This document shows, piece by piece, positions 53,201 through 61,400 of a stretch of DNA of 64,000 nt. Each line of letters opens with the position of its first letter. Within the stretch, counting starts at the first letter, position 1. The stretch is from CAYRYU01 sp964428355 (GTDB lineage: Bacteria > Muiribacteriota > Ozemobacteria > Ozemobacterales > Ozemobacteraceae). The stretch spans positions 77,616 to 141,615 of the forward strand of contig CAYRYU010000005.1 in the NCBI GenBank assembly GCA_964428355.1, read 5' to 3'. The notes under the pieces were generated by a model. That model did not search any database and was not told where the DNA came from. It worked only from the letters and a program-made list of their open reading frames with translations. Position numbers and translations under genes: made by a program.

Positions 53201-53372
53201 ATGCGAACTCGCCTCAAAGGAACACCATGGAGGGATCATCCTCGACCGGACCACCCTCGACGAGCTTGAACCGACAGGCTTGACACTGGAATCTGGGCGG
53301 GTGAGGCGTCTTCACACGAACAAGATCCGTGGAAAATCCCGCGAAGTGGATATCTTTGCGCTGAACGCCTGA
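50250..53372 (+). CDS. Membrane HAMP-class III cyclase, keeps Lys/Asn/Arg but lost first metal Asp
   Basis: This 1040-residue protein is a paralogue of the preceding gene with the same plan: spans near 15-37, 357-375, 390-409 and 754-772, HAMP, then cyclase domain. The first metal Asp is replaced by Lys862 (ILFLKWHGFAW, codon 52833); Asp906 is kept (FIGDKILAVF). Lys902, Asn979 and Arg983 (TVIGDTVNLAARL) are intact. It has therefore lost what its neighbour keeps, and keeps what its neighbour lost. The start ATG overlaps the upstream stop (ATGA) behind GGAGG, so equal synthesis is likely. An in-frame ATG at 50178 is less likely. Confidence 0.92.
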   Translation: MMNQSASAVPIRDSRLLFLTTLVCILAFSTTVILGLLRALEDSRFRFGQDSRKAILEQEASVLSRGLFPEIRISSELKKAVIEASTVTEEGGRDPEVHTRLSRSMKALSSDLRLPMGWVTFSLAPPEDSLSLPTYEAVRLREHGGEEIVKASPQEMERFCRKLILTPGGDWFSMGIDQEDFPWLPLDLLAESPGKKAPGTTRLGKRSSRVLSTKLALGRCQMLADPSNPCIFFWYPLFDSPRLFLDCVPRTDDFEETRKHLAGGILVFIRPSGITTESALRCLAGNLRKRGIALFLRNEALRNAAGLAGNPPPTVGPGAQDSLECLVPTFQQGEFVEAVLSIEIPEAEKTSGIFVPVIPILVMWILGVIVFSLPSLYPSGSFQITIRWQLAGVFLLVSVPTLLIGFLFLERSFLEREIGRKESVKKQLERKVRGFDEAYLLGEASTCAATRGLVESFRTRLLDSGAATQTGIIKINGTLGEACPKILQEVANGATTLGLSPQAIIVHFLGKPSLIFAGGMDDERQVNAFRSLFGEFAQGMMRALSGTSESGTARSMRTGLMVDEMVDMMVALSKPEYFTNMFHAPFSVSDFTVLGVQQFIYIQFCKGGGGKSLIFQATWPQKAAGMAAFRSFIRTPEGVRDCEHFLQVSKRDSPDRDLVYPFFTGTVFERQVQGGGKVFASILEENAQLQPPFLGDLCTQAAVAREPIFREVDSGNDRLLAFAYPGPAYEGFMISGAVWLRQFFDPLRVSRFQVRVLTIGILVLIGVLGYRVSRRFLRPITTLHGAAEKVRKGDFTVRLPEGYGGEVGNLFRAFNGMVKGVEEGQLLGRFVSESVQSVARDVEAEKFARTGILVDRVILFLKWHGFAWRLQKENPEILIRDLNHFVETMSQIIRRHGGEIDKFIGDKILAVFAPDDTGLGNAVEAAMNTAIEMTGLMPTISNAPGTGLAVGIVTGPVLAGIMGTEEVLRQFTVIGDTVNLAARLCELASKEHHGGIILDRTTLDELEPTGLTLESGRVRRLHTNKIRGKSREVDIFALNA

Positions 53373-53403
53373 ATCGGCAAATCCTTAAGAATTGTTGGCG
53401 ATG

Positions 53404-53432
53404 TTGTGCATCCCGGAGTATGGAGTTATTCT
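53404..53432 (+). promoter_or_regulatory. Possible promoter of the coiled-coil secreted gene
   Basis: TTGTGC (53404-53409), 17 bases, TATTCT (53427-53432), about 48 bases before the ATG at 53480. Both boxes are partial matches. Confidence 0.45.
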
Positions 53433-53479
53433 GGAATACAACCATATCGAAGGCAATCCAGGTTGGAGGAGGAAAGATC

Positions 53480-54307
53480 ATGTTTTTCAACCGGCGGAAC
53501 TCTTTTCCATTCTCTTGCGTATTCCTGGTTCCATTGGTCTTTGTAGTCCTTACCGCCCTCCCTTTCGAGGTTTCCGCCCAAGGGCAGGATATCAGCCAGG
53601 ACGTCACCGTGTTGTTGCAAGCCAACAAAACCCTTTGCGGAGGCAGCTACAGGGAGGCTCTGAAGCTGTATTCCCAGGTTTCCGACGCTGACGGGGCCTT
53701 GAAGCGGGAAGCTACCCTGGGAAAATGCATCTGCTACGCCATGATGGGTTTCAAGGCGGAAACGGTGGACGAAGCCATCGAGAATTTCCAGGGGCTGATC
53801 GAAACCGCCGCAAAGACCGTTGACCTGACCGGTCTGGGGGATGGAAGCCTTTTCATCAACATTCGCTTCATCCAGGATCTTCTCTTCGTCTTCGAAAAGA
53901 CCGGACATCTCGGTGCTGGGGATTCCGCGCAGGGAGCCATCCTTGAAGATGATTCGACCTTCAGGAGGTTCGCCGAGGTCATCGAGAAATCCGGAACCGA
54001 CGTCCAGAAGAAGTTCTCGAAGTTCTTCCAGGAATCGATGGAACTCGCGGAAGCCACATCCGACCTTGAGAAGAAGGATTTCGAGGGTTCTTTTGTGAAG
54101 GCTTCGAAGGTCAAGGAAGAGAAGCCCCAGCACCTGAAGAAATCAAGCAAGTCGGTCCAGGAGCATTCAAAGAAGATGATCGAGACCCGCGACAAGGTCG
54201 AGAAGCTCAAATCACTCCTGGAGCGGATCAGAAACAATCCCAATCCCGATCTTACCGACCAGGCCATCGAGATTGCCGATCAGATTCGGAAGAACCTGAC
54301 GCGCTGA
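53480..54307 (+). CDS. Exported helical hypothetical protein
   Basis: The 275-residue protein has a signal peptide (MFFNRRNSFPFSCVFLVPLV ..., cleavage near VSA at about residue 33). The mature protein is almost wholly helical: a TPR-like stretch (NKTLCGGSYREALKLYSQVS), then a charged coiled coil rich in Lys, Glu and Ser (EKLKSLLERIRNNPNPDLTD). I recognise no family. GGAGGAAAGATC sets the start; an upstream in-frame ATG at 53420 overlaps the promoter. It follows the cyclase pair and precedes the VaFE protein. Confidence 0.78.
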   Translation: MFFNRRNSFPFSCVFLVPLVFVVLTALPFEVSAQGQDISQDVTVLLQANKTLCGGSYREALKLYSQVSDADGALKREATLGKCICYAMMGFKAETVDEAIENFQGLIETAAKTVDLTGLGDGSLFINIRFIQDLLFVFEKTGHLGAGDSAQGAILEDDSTFRRFAEVIEKSGTDVQKKFSKFFQESMELAEATSDLEKKDFEGSFVKASKVKEEKPQHLKKSSKSVQEHSKKMIETRDKVEKLKSLLERIRNNPNPDLTDQAIEIADQIRKNLTR

Positions 54308-54919
54308 ATCCTTCATTACCCGCCCTCGCAAGGATCATTTCCCACTCTCCGATGGAGATGGCAGTTTGTGGGTGGAAGCTCGCCGGGGGAGGGCCCGGTG
54401 GAAACTCCTCCGAGCGAGAGGCCGGCAGTTCCGTCTTATTCTGATCGAGGAGTCCCAATTCCCGGCAAGAAAGGGCGTCAAGGGCAAGGTTCTTTCCCAA
54501 AAATCGGGGTCGGTTTCCTCGATGATTCCTGCGCACCAAAACCAATCATGACGGCATTTTGCGCCTTGCATGACACCCAAAGAACCGGGATCCCGCGCCT
54601 TCAGCTCAGGAAGTCCGCTGCCCGTTTCCCATCGGACTACCCCATCCTTTTGGAAAGCACCGTTGTGTCACATACGGGGATCAAACAATCCTCCCGTTCG
54701 ATTTCGGGACTTCCCACTTCCCTCAAAATGTGTGATATCTTTCACGCAAACCGCCGATATTGATAGCCGGTTTTCGAAATCGGGAAGTCTTTCCAGGAAC
54801 CGGAAAGGTTTCCAACTGGGGAACAACATAGGTTTTCGAAGGAGTCCCGGACGATGGGAAAATCGGACGGTTGGTTATCGGTGATTTGCTCATTACTACG
54901 GACTATGGAGGGTTGGTTG
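54308..54919. other. Intergenic region before the VaFE protein gene
   Basis: No convincing gene is seen in these 612 bases. It contains a candidate pseudoknot (54378-54415) in which CCGGG/CCCGG forms a hairpin whose loop GGAGG can pair with CCTCC downstream, inside an outer GCTCG/CGAGC stem. It also contains a CRP-like palindrome (54731-54746). I see no strong sigma-70 promoter and no T-rich terminator. Confidence 0.5.
54731..54746. promoter_or_regulatory. CRP-like palindrome
   Basis: TGTGA-TATCTT-TCACG matches the CRP consensus TGTGA-N6-TCACA at 9 of 10 positions, with A/T-rich flanks. It lies about 190 bases before the VaFE gene start and just downstream of the cyclase pair. A site this good is expected about twice by chance in 64 kb, so it is only suggestive. 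Confidence 0.35.
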
Positions 54920-57900
54920 ATGGTTTCCTTCCGGCGCATTTCAATTATTCCCACGATCGGAATGTTTCTGACGGTTTGTTTCTTCCTTCTCTCGGAGGCC
55001 AGACCCGGATTCGCAAGCCTCCAATCGCTCGAGGCGGAAGAAAAGAAAGCCCTCGAGGAACTGGCGGCAATAGAGAACGCATTTCCCCAGGTCAGGGACG
55101 TCGCCGAGCAGGCGCATCGGGTGCTCGCGGGGCTCGAGGATGCTCTCGGGAAGTTCGAAGCCGCGCGGGATGCCCACGCATCGGCGCTTTCCCAGATCAA
55201 ATCCAAGCTGCGAGAGATCGATATCCAGCTCGCAAAGCTCCGTTCTCCCAACGATCTGGCGAATGCCTGGAACGACTACAAGAACAACAGGACCCCGGAG
55301 CAGTTCGTGAAGTTGTGGAAATGCGCCCGGGGACTTCCACCCGACAACGCCACGATGGACGATTACGACCTCCACGCGAAAATTCTCCACAAGGAGATCA
55401 CGACCAAGGTCGTCATCCCGGTGGGCATGTGCCTCGTAAAGATCGGCGGTCTGATCAAGCAGATCAACGAGTTGGCGTTCAACGGGGTTGGGATCTGCCA
55501 TCCCCGGGATGCCTGCGGTGCTTTGGACGCCGTGGATGAGCTCGTGGGGACCATGCGGAAGAATTTCAGCAAGCTGGAGACGAGATTCGGTCTGAAGGAT
55601 GACCAGCTTCTGGCTCTTGGAGTCGCAGTCGAAGCCGCCAAGAACTGCCAGGATCTCTACGACCCCACGGAACTGCTTCCCTCGAAGCTCAAGGAGTGGG
55701 CTACCGCGGTTGGAGACAACAAATACGTTAACTGGCTTCCGGGACGGGCTATCGACAAACTCCAGGCAGAAGCCGAGAGGATGGCCGACGAGGCATACGA
55801 ACAGGCCAATATCGACTTGTACGGAACCTCCGATCGGGCGGGGGAATACGCGAAGTACGAAAAACTCCGAGAGGAATTCTCGAAGGCGGCCGAGGAGTCC
55901 GAGAAGGTTCTCGCTGCAGCACAGCAGCCCGTGAATGAGTTCGCGGGGAAGGTGAAGAGCAGCCGCGAAAGATTCGAGCGTATCCGGTCCGCGGTCATTG
56001 AACTCGAGAAAAGAAGGGTCGACCTCGGGATCCGTATCCAGGAGGTCAAGAAATCATACAAGGTCCTCGAGCAGGAGACGATGGCAAAACCGATCCTCGG
56101 GGAAAAGATCATCCGTTTCGTTGGGATTTCCATAATGAACGACTACGGGAGACTCGCAGCCGACGAGGCCACCTCCCTCCTTCTTGGGCTCCCACGGGAA
56201 GCCTGCTTTCTTCCGGTCACCAAGATCAGTCAGGTGTCCCGGCACAAGGTCCCCGGGGGCGAACGGTATATCACACAGGTTATCCTCGGGGACGAGCAGA
56301 TTTCCTACGACCAGAAAATCGGGATCTCAGAATCCAAAGGTGTCGTAACCATCAATACTGGCAGCGGAAAGATCAGTGGCAACAAACCGGGATTAGGCCA
56401 GATAACCTGCCAGGCGACCGGTTTCGGGAGCATAATTACCGATTCCCACGGCAACCAGTCCATCGAGACGACCAGGCTGAAAAGGGATTGCCCCATCGAG
56501 GTCGTTTCCGTCCGCGATATCGAGATCCGGAACAACAGCGGGAAAATCGACCGGATCGACCTGATCTCCCTGGGGGTGAACGGAGGGCGGTCGGAACACC
56601 TGGAGGTCCTCGCATCCGTTTTTGACGGAAGGAATACCGAATTCAGGAAACTCGACGCTTCGAAGTTCAACGTCCGGCTCATCGGAGATCCCTGTGTCCG
56701 GGTCATCATGTCAGGGGGAGAGGTTTACGTGGCCCCCGGAAGTCGTACAGGGACTTGCGAAGTGGAGTTTTCCTTTGCCGGAAGCGGACGACTCACCAGG
56801 AGGGTAACGGTCACCAACAGTGTTTTCAAGTCGATGACCAAAACATCTTCGGGGGAGAATGACACCGCAAGAGGTTTCCAGAGGCCTATTGACATCCCCA
56901 TCGACGAAACCGCGGAGGCGATCGTCATGATCGACGGACCCGCTCGGGCAAATGATTTCGAGGTGAGCTGGAAACTCTGGAACACTGAGGGGAAAGAGAT
57001 CAAGCCCGGGCAGAACGGAATCGACGGAAAGGGCGCAACCGACTTCGGAATGATCGGCGGAAACTCGGGAGCCAGATTCGGATTCACCTTTCGCAGGGAT
57101 TGCATGAAGCTCGATCCTTCGAAAGTCACCTCCGGGACGTGGTTCGAGCGCCCCACCGTGATGGTCCAGGGGCTCGTGAAGAGGCGGTCGGACACTTCCT
57201 ACTGCGGGGATTTCAATTTCGGAACATTCTGCCCGATCCTGAAGGTGAAAGACCTCCAGGTCGTAACCCGTGATGGCGCAGGAGCCGGCTCGGTCATCAA
57301 GGCGATGCCGTTGTTCCTTCCCGCCGAAAACGAGCATCTGAGCCGGCCGTTCGCCCTCAGGATCGACTTCGATACCGGGGATCACGCGTTCCTGGCACTC
57401 AACTCGGTCGAACCCGCGAAGCCCGGTCCCCTCGTTTTCGGCATCGACCCAAAGTCCGGCCAGGTCATCCTTTCAGGGGGGCTGGCCCGGAGAGTCGGCT
57501 GGGATGAGCTGACCTATCGCATAACCCCGCAGATGGCCCGAAAGATGAAACTGGAAATGCCCGACGGCCAGATCGAGGCAGGAATCGAGTTCTCCATCAA
57601 CCGCATCGAACTCTGGAAGCACGGAACCGCCAACCGGATGACCATCCTGGGACCGATGAAGGATGGAATGGAAGGGTATTCCGTTCGCTGGAAAACCGAC
57701 TCGGGAAGCGCAGATTCGCGATTCCACCAGGACCAGGGCCAGTGGGTCTGCGACAGCCCCGAAAATGTCGGGATCCTCGAGGCGGTTCTTGTGAACCCCC
57801 GTGGGGCCGAATGTGGAGTCATCAGGGGAGCGAAGCAGGGAGAGGCGATCGAAACCTACGAGCCCACCGTCAAGCCCGAGGTTTCATTCGAAGTCCCAGA

Positions 57901-60811
57901 AGCGATGAAGGCGGGTGCGATAGTCAGCGTCCGGGCGAACATGACCGGGCTTCCCCGGTCGGGACCGCTTTCCCCCAACGAGGCTGAGTATTACACCCTT
58001 TGGAAGGCATCCAGCCCCTACGGAAAGGTCCGGACAACGGAGGGCAAGGGACTCGCTGTTGGAAACGGACTGGTCTCCATCGGCCACATCGAACTCCTCC
58101 GTACCGTTCCCGAGGGAGGTGCGGAAATTTCCTTCGAAATGAGCCTTTATAGGCGGCTGAACTGGCGAATCGTGAAAAAGCCCGATCAGCTCGTTTCCAC
58201 GGCGAAGGGGACTTTCAGGGCACTGTTCAACCCCTCCATGCCCCCCTTCTCAAAGGAAATCCGGCTTACCCAGACACCGGAAGCGGAAGGCAAGCAGACT
58301 TCCGTTTCGAACTGGATCGAAGGGGCTCCCGAGGTGTTCCTCGAAACTATGACACCTATCGAGGGGAACAACCCCTTCAACGTCCAGAACCCGATCGTGA
58401 ACACGACGAAGGATGGAGTGACCTGGGTTTCCACCCAGACCGTTCCGATCACGACGCTCCCGGATCCCCCGAAACCTGAGGAGCTGAGGAGGACTCCTCC
58501 GCAGACTCCAACTCCCACCCCGACTCCTACTCCAACGCCCACTCCCACACCAACCCCAACGCCGGAACTGACCACCGCAGCGAAGGACAAGGCGGACAAC
58601 GACAAGGCTTTCGGGCCCGGCGGCGGCACTCTCGTGGACACGGTCACCTTCAAGAACCTCACCCCGGGCCAGGCTTACACGCTCAAGGGCGACCTGATGA
58701 ACAAGGCGACTGGACAGTCGACGGGAATCACCGCCGAGCAGAACTTCACCCCCCAGACGAAGGACGGAACCATCACCCAGGAGTTCACAATCTCTGCCTT
58801 GCACGCTGGAAAAACCCTGGTCGTCTTCGAAAACCTCTTCCTGGGAGCCAACCTTGCCGCAAGCCATGCCGATCTGAACGATTCCGCGCAGACGGTTACC
58901 GTCGGGAATCCCCCGCCGGAAATCACCACCTCGGCCAAAGACAAAGCGGACAACGACAAGGCTTTCCCCTCCACCGGCGGAACCCTCGTGGATACGGTGA
59001 CCTTCACGCGCCTGAATCCCGGTCAAACCTACACGCTCAAGGGCGTGATCATGGACAAGGCCACGGGGCAGTCCACGGGCATCACTGCGGAAAAGTCGTT
59101 CACCCCCCAGACAGCCGACGGAACGGTGACACAGGAGTTCACCATCAACGGCCAGCACGCCAATAAAACCCTCGTGGTATTCGAATCCCTGAACCTGGGA
59201 ACCACCGAGGTGGCGACCCACAAGGACCTTTACGACTCCGCCCAGACGGTTTCGGTCGGAGCCCCGCCGGCGGAACCCGAGATGACGACGTCCGCCAGGG
59301 ACAAGGCCGACGGCGACCAGACGCTGGGGTCCAACGGCGGAACGGTGACCGACACCGTGACCTTCAAGAACCTGGTAGCGGGCCGCTCATACACGATCCA
59401 GGGGGTGCTGATGGACAAGGCGACCGGCCAATCCGTCGGGATCACGGCACAGAAGACCTTCACCGCGCAGTCGGCCAATGGGCAGGTGATCCAGGAGTTC
59501 ACGGTAACCTCGGCCCAGGCTGGAAAGAACCTGGTGGTGTTTGAAACCATCTTTTACAACGCCGCCATTGTAGTCAAACATACCGACATCAACGACTCGA
59601 CGCAGACCGTGTCGGTCCAGGCACCACCGGCTGAGCTGACGACCTCGGCGGTCGACAAGGCCGACGGTGATCAGGCGATCGGCTCCAACGGCGGAACCGT
59701 CGTGGACACGGTGGCCTACAAGAACCTGGTAACGGGTAGATCCTACACGCTCAACGGAGAGCTAAGGGACAAGGCCACAGGGCAGGCGACGGGAATCACC
59801 GCCCAGAAGAACTTCACCGCCCCCGCCGCCAACGGAACCGTGACCCAGGAGTTCACCGTCACCTCCGCCCATGCAGGGAAGACCCTGGTCGTGTTCGAGA
59901 GCCTCACCTACAACGCCGCGGTCGTCGTCGCGCATTCCGACATCAACGACGCCGCCCAGACGGTGACCGTCGATGCCCCCACCCCAGAACTGACGACGTC
60001 CGCGAAGGACAAGGCGGACGCGGACAAGACCATCTCCAAGACAGGAGGAACCGTCGTCGACACGGTGACCTGCGCGAAGCTCGTTCCCGGCCGCTCCTAT
60101 GTCCTGAACGGCGAACTCAGGGACAAAGCCACAGGACAGGCGGTCGGGATCACCGTCCAGAAAAACTTCACCGCACAAGCAGCGCAGGAAACGGTTACCC
60201 AGGAGTTCACGGTCCCCGCCACCCAGGCCGGGAAGACGCTGGTTGTGTTCGAAAGCCTGACCTACAATGCCGCGGAGGTGGCAGCGCACAAGGACATCAA
60301 CGATGCCGCCCAGACGGTGACCGTCGAGGCTGCGGCAGCCACGATCACGGGCCTTTCCGGAGCCTCGGTCGGATTCACGAACCTTGGAAACCAGCAGTCC
60401 CCGGCATACTGCGCCGAAATCATCATCAATCCCAATACCAATCAGGGAAGCCTCAAAACCGGATACTCGGACGATCCCTACACCGCGATCTCGTTCCAGA
60501 TTCCGCCGGGTTACCAGGCATGGATGACGACGAACTTCGGGCTTGCCCAGGGAAATTCCTTCGGTTCAGCCGCCAACTGGGAATGGAAGTTCGACGCGAC
60601 CGCACCCAACAATCCAGCACCCTTCGAAGGAACGATGTCGGTGATCAACGTCAACACCCGTTACACCTTCTACCTGGTCCAGGACGTCCAGGGCGGAGGG
60701 GGAAGCAAGATCAAGATCGAACTGACCGTAAACAGAACCGGTGGAACGGACCAGGCGGCGGCTGCGACCGACTACACCCTGACGGTCCATTCCGCTGAAT
60801 ACGTCCAGTGA
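54920..60811 (+). CDS. Giant exported protein with coiled coil and five VaFE ester-bond domains
   Basis: The 1963-residue protein has a signal peptide (MVSFRRISIIPTIGMFLTVC ..., cleavage near GFA). A coiled coil (about residues 32-400) follows, then a ~800-residue region of beta-rich domains, a Thr-Pro linker (codons 58503-58562), and five VaFE-type domains. Each VaFE copy keeps the Thr of TTSA, the Glu of LVVFE and the Gln of AQTV (TQTV in one), the residues that form an intramolecular Thr-Gln ester bond in this family. About 160 C-terminal residues of unknown type end the protein; there is no LPXTG or outer-membrane barrel. I start at 54920 because GGAGGG is 8 bases upstream; 54854 or 54905 are possible. 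Confidence 0.85.
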   Translation: MVSFRRISIIPTIGMFLTVCFFLLSEARPGFASLQSLEAEEKKALEELAAIENAFPQVRDVAEQAHRVLAGLEDALGKFEAARDAHASALSQIKSKLREIDIQLAKLRSPNDLANAWNDYKNNRTPEQFVKLWKCARGLPPDNATMDDYDLHAKILHKEITTKVVIPVGMCLVKIGGLIKQINELAFNGVGICHPRDACGALDAVDELVGTMRKNFSKLETRFGLKDDQLLALGVAVEAAKNCQDLYDPTELLPSKLKEWATAVGDNKYVNWLPGRAIDKLQAEAERMADEAYEQANIDLYGTSDRAGEYAKYEKLREEFSKAAEESEKVLAAAQQPVNEFAGKVKSSRERFERIRSAVIELEKRRVDLGIRIQEVKKSYKVLEQETMAKPILGEKIIRFVGISIMNDYGRLAADEATSLLLGLPREACFLPVTKISQVSRHKVPGGERYITQVILGDEQISYDQKIGISESKGVVTINTGSGKISGNKPGLGQITCQATGFGSIITDSHGNQSIETTRLKRDCPIEVVSVRDIEIRNNSGKIDRIDLISLGVNGGRSEHLEVLASVFDGRNTEFRKLDASKFNVRLIGDPCVRVIMSGGEVYVAPGSRTGTCEVEFSFAGSGRLTRRVTVTNSVFKSMTKTSSGENDTARGFQRPIDIPIDETAEAIVMIDGPARANDFEVSWKLWNTEGKEIKPGQNGIDGKGATDFGMIGGNSGARFGFTFRRDCMKLDPSKVTSGTWFERPTVMVQGLVKRRSDTSYCGDFNFGTFCPILKVKDLQVVTRDGAGAGSVIKAMPLFLPAENEHLSRPFALRIDFDTGDHAFLALNSVEPAKPGPLVFGIDPKSGQVILSGGLARRVGWDELTYRITPQMARKMKLEMPDGQIEAGIEFSINRIELWKHGTANRMTILGPMKDGMEGYSVRWKTDSGSADSRFHQDQGQWVCDSPENVGILEAVLVNPRGAECGVIRGAKQGEAIETYEPTVKPEVSFEVPEAMKAGAIVSVRANMTGLPRSGPLSPNEAEYYTLWKASSPYGKVRTTEGKGLAVGNGLVSIGHIELLRTVPEGGAEISFEMSLYRRLNWRIVKKPDQLVSTAKGTFRALFNPSMPPFSKEIRLTQTPEAEGKQTSVSNWIEGAPEVFLETMTPIEGNNPFNVQNPIVNTTKDGVTWVSTQTVPITTLPDPPKPEELRRTPPQTPTPTPTPTPTPTPTPTPTPELTTAAKDKADNDKAFGPGGGTLVDTVTFKNLTPGQAYTLKGDLMNKATGQSTGITAEQNFTPQTKDGTITQEFTISALHAGKTLVVFENLFLGANLAASHADLNDSAQTVTVGNPPPEITTSAKDKADNDKAFPSTGGTLVDTVTFTRLNPGQTYTLKGVIMDKATGQSTGITAEKSFTPQTADGTVTQEFTINGQHANKTLVVFESLNLGTTEVATHKDLYDSAQTVSVGAPPAEPEMTTSARDKADGDQTLGSNGGTVTDTVTFKNLVAGRSYTIQGVLMDKATGQSVGITAQKTFTAQSANGQVIQEFTVTSAQAGKNLVVFETIFYNAAIVVKHTDINDSTQTVSVQAPPAELTTSAVDKADGDQAIGSNGGTVVDTVAYKNLVTGRSYTLNGELRDKATGQATGITAQKNFTAPAANGTVTQEFTVTSAHAGKTLVVFESLTYNAAVVVAHSDINDAAQTVTVDAPTPELTTSAKDKADADKTISKTGGTVVDTVTCAKLVPGRSYVLNGELRDKATGQAVGITVQKNFTAQAAQETVTQEFTVPATQAGKTLVVFESLTYNAAEVAAHKDINDAAQTVTVEAAAATITGLSGASVGFTNLGNQQSPAYCAEIIINPNTNQGSLKTGYSDDPYTAISFQIPPGYQAWMTTNFGLAQGNSFGSAANWEWKFDATAPNNPAPFEGTMSVINVNTRYTFYLVQDVQGGGGSKIKIELTVNRTGGTDQAAAATDYTLTVHSAEYVQ
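58563..60333 (+). repeat. Five ~354-bp tandem coding repeats (VaFE domains)
   Basis: Copies begin near 58564, 58918, 59279, 59632 and 59986. They share the frame [LIM]TT[SA]A-DKAD, DTV, AYTL or equivalent, DKATGQ, GKTLVVFE and AQTV. Copies 4 and 5 are closest. The preceding linker is a run of Thr-Pro codons with mixed third bases. Confidence 0.88.
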
Positions 60812-60827
60812 AAAAGGGGGAATGAAA

Positions 60828-61376
60828 ATGAACATCCGAAAATCCGCGATCAGGTTCCTCCTCGTCCTCTTCTCCGTGTCGATCATCGGCGCCGCCCTGG
60901 CGGCCGAGTTCAGGTCCATCAATACCGTTTCGACCCCATCCGGTACAACCCCCGCCGGATCTTCGGGCGGAGGTGATCCGGGCCTCCAGGAGGCCCGTAA
61001 GCGGATCGAGCTGAGGACGGTGGATCTGGCCAAGGCCGGCCTCACAAGGCTGATCCAGGCATGGGAGAGCGGCGGAAAGCTCGACGGGTTGCTGGCGGAC
61101 TCCTTCAACGACAAATCCCGTTTCATGGACACCTTGCGAAGGATCAGCCCCGGAGACGCGAAGCTGCGCCTGCTCGGAATCGAAGCCACCCAGGTCGTGT
61201 CGAGATCCTTCGATCAATCATCAAGCCAAAAGGGAGGATATGTCCTCACCAGCAGGGTATCGGTCAGGGCCAAAACCCAGATCGAGTATACCCACCCCAA
61301 AGGCGGATATCAGAAGCTCGACGGAACCAATGAGTTCGTTCTCAAGGTGGTTCAGCCCCTTCAACCGCTTCCCTGA
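60828..61376 (+). CDS. Small exported hypothetical protein of the VaFE operon
   Basis: The 182-residue protein has a signal peptide (MNIRKSAIRFLLVLFSVSII..., cleavage after ALA at about residue 26), a Ser/Gly/Thr/Pro-rich linker, then an alpha-beta domain of about 130 residues resembling an NTF2-like or nuclear-transport-factor fold (LTRLIQAWESGGKLDGLLAD ... YVLTSRVSVRAKTQIEY). The start at 60828 is 7 bases from the GGGGG ribosome site; an ATG at 60822 is too close to it. It lies 16 bases after the VaFE gene and 24 before the barrel gene, so the three are probably co-transcribed. The family is not recognised. Confidence 0.75.
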   Translation: MNIRKSAIRFLLVLFSVSIIGAALAAEFRSINTVSTPSGTTPAGSSGGGDPGLQEARKRIELRTVDLAKAGLTRLIQAWESGGKLDGLLADSFNDKSRFMDTLRRISPGDAKLRLLGIEATQVVSRSFDQSSSQKGGYVLTSRVSVRAKTQIEYTHPKGGYQKLDGTNEFVLKVVQPLQPLP

Positions 61377-61400
61377 TGAAATCGCAGGAATGGTGACGAA

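Noticed and set aside
54366..54551. 61-residue ORF in the intergenic region
   Set aside because: No ribosome site, no similarity and overlaps several equally open frames.
58503..58562. Thr-Pro codon run as a microsatellite
   Set aside because: The third bases vary, so it is a conserved protein linker rather than a slipping nucleotide repeat.
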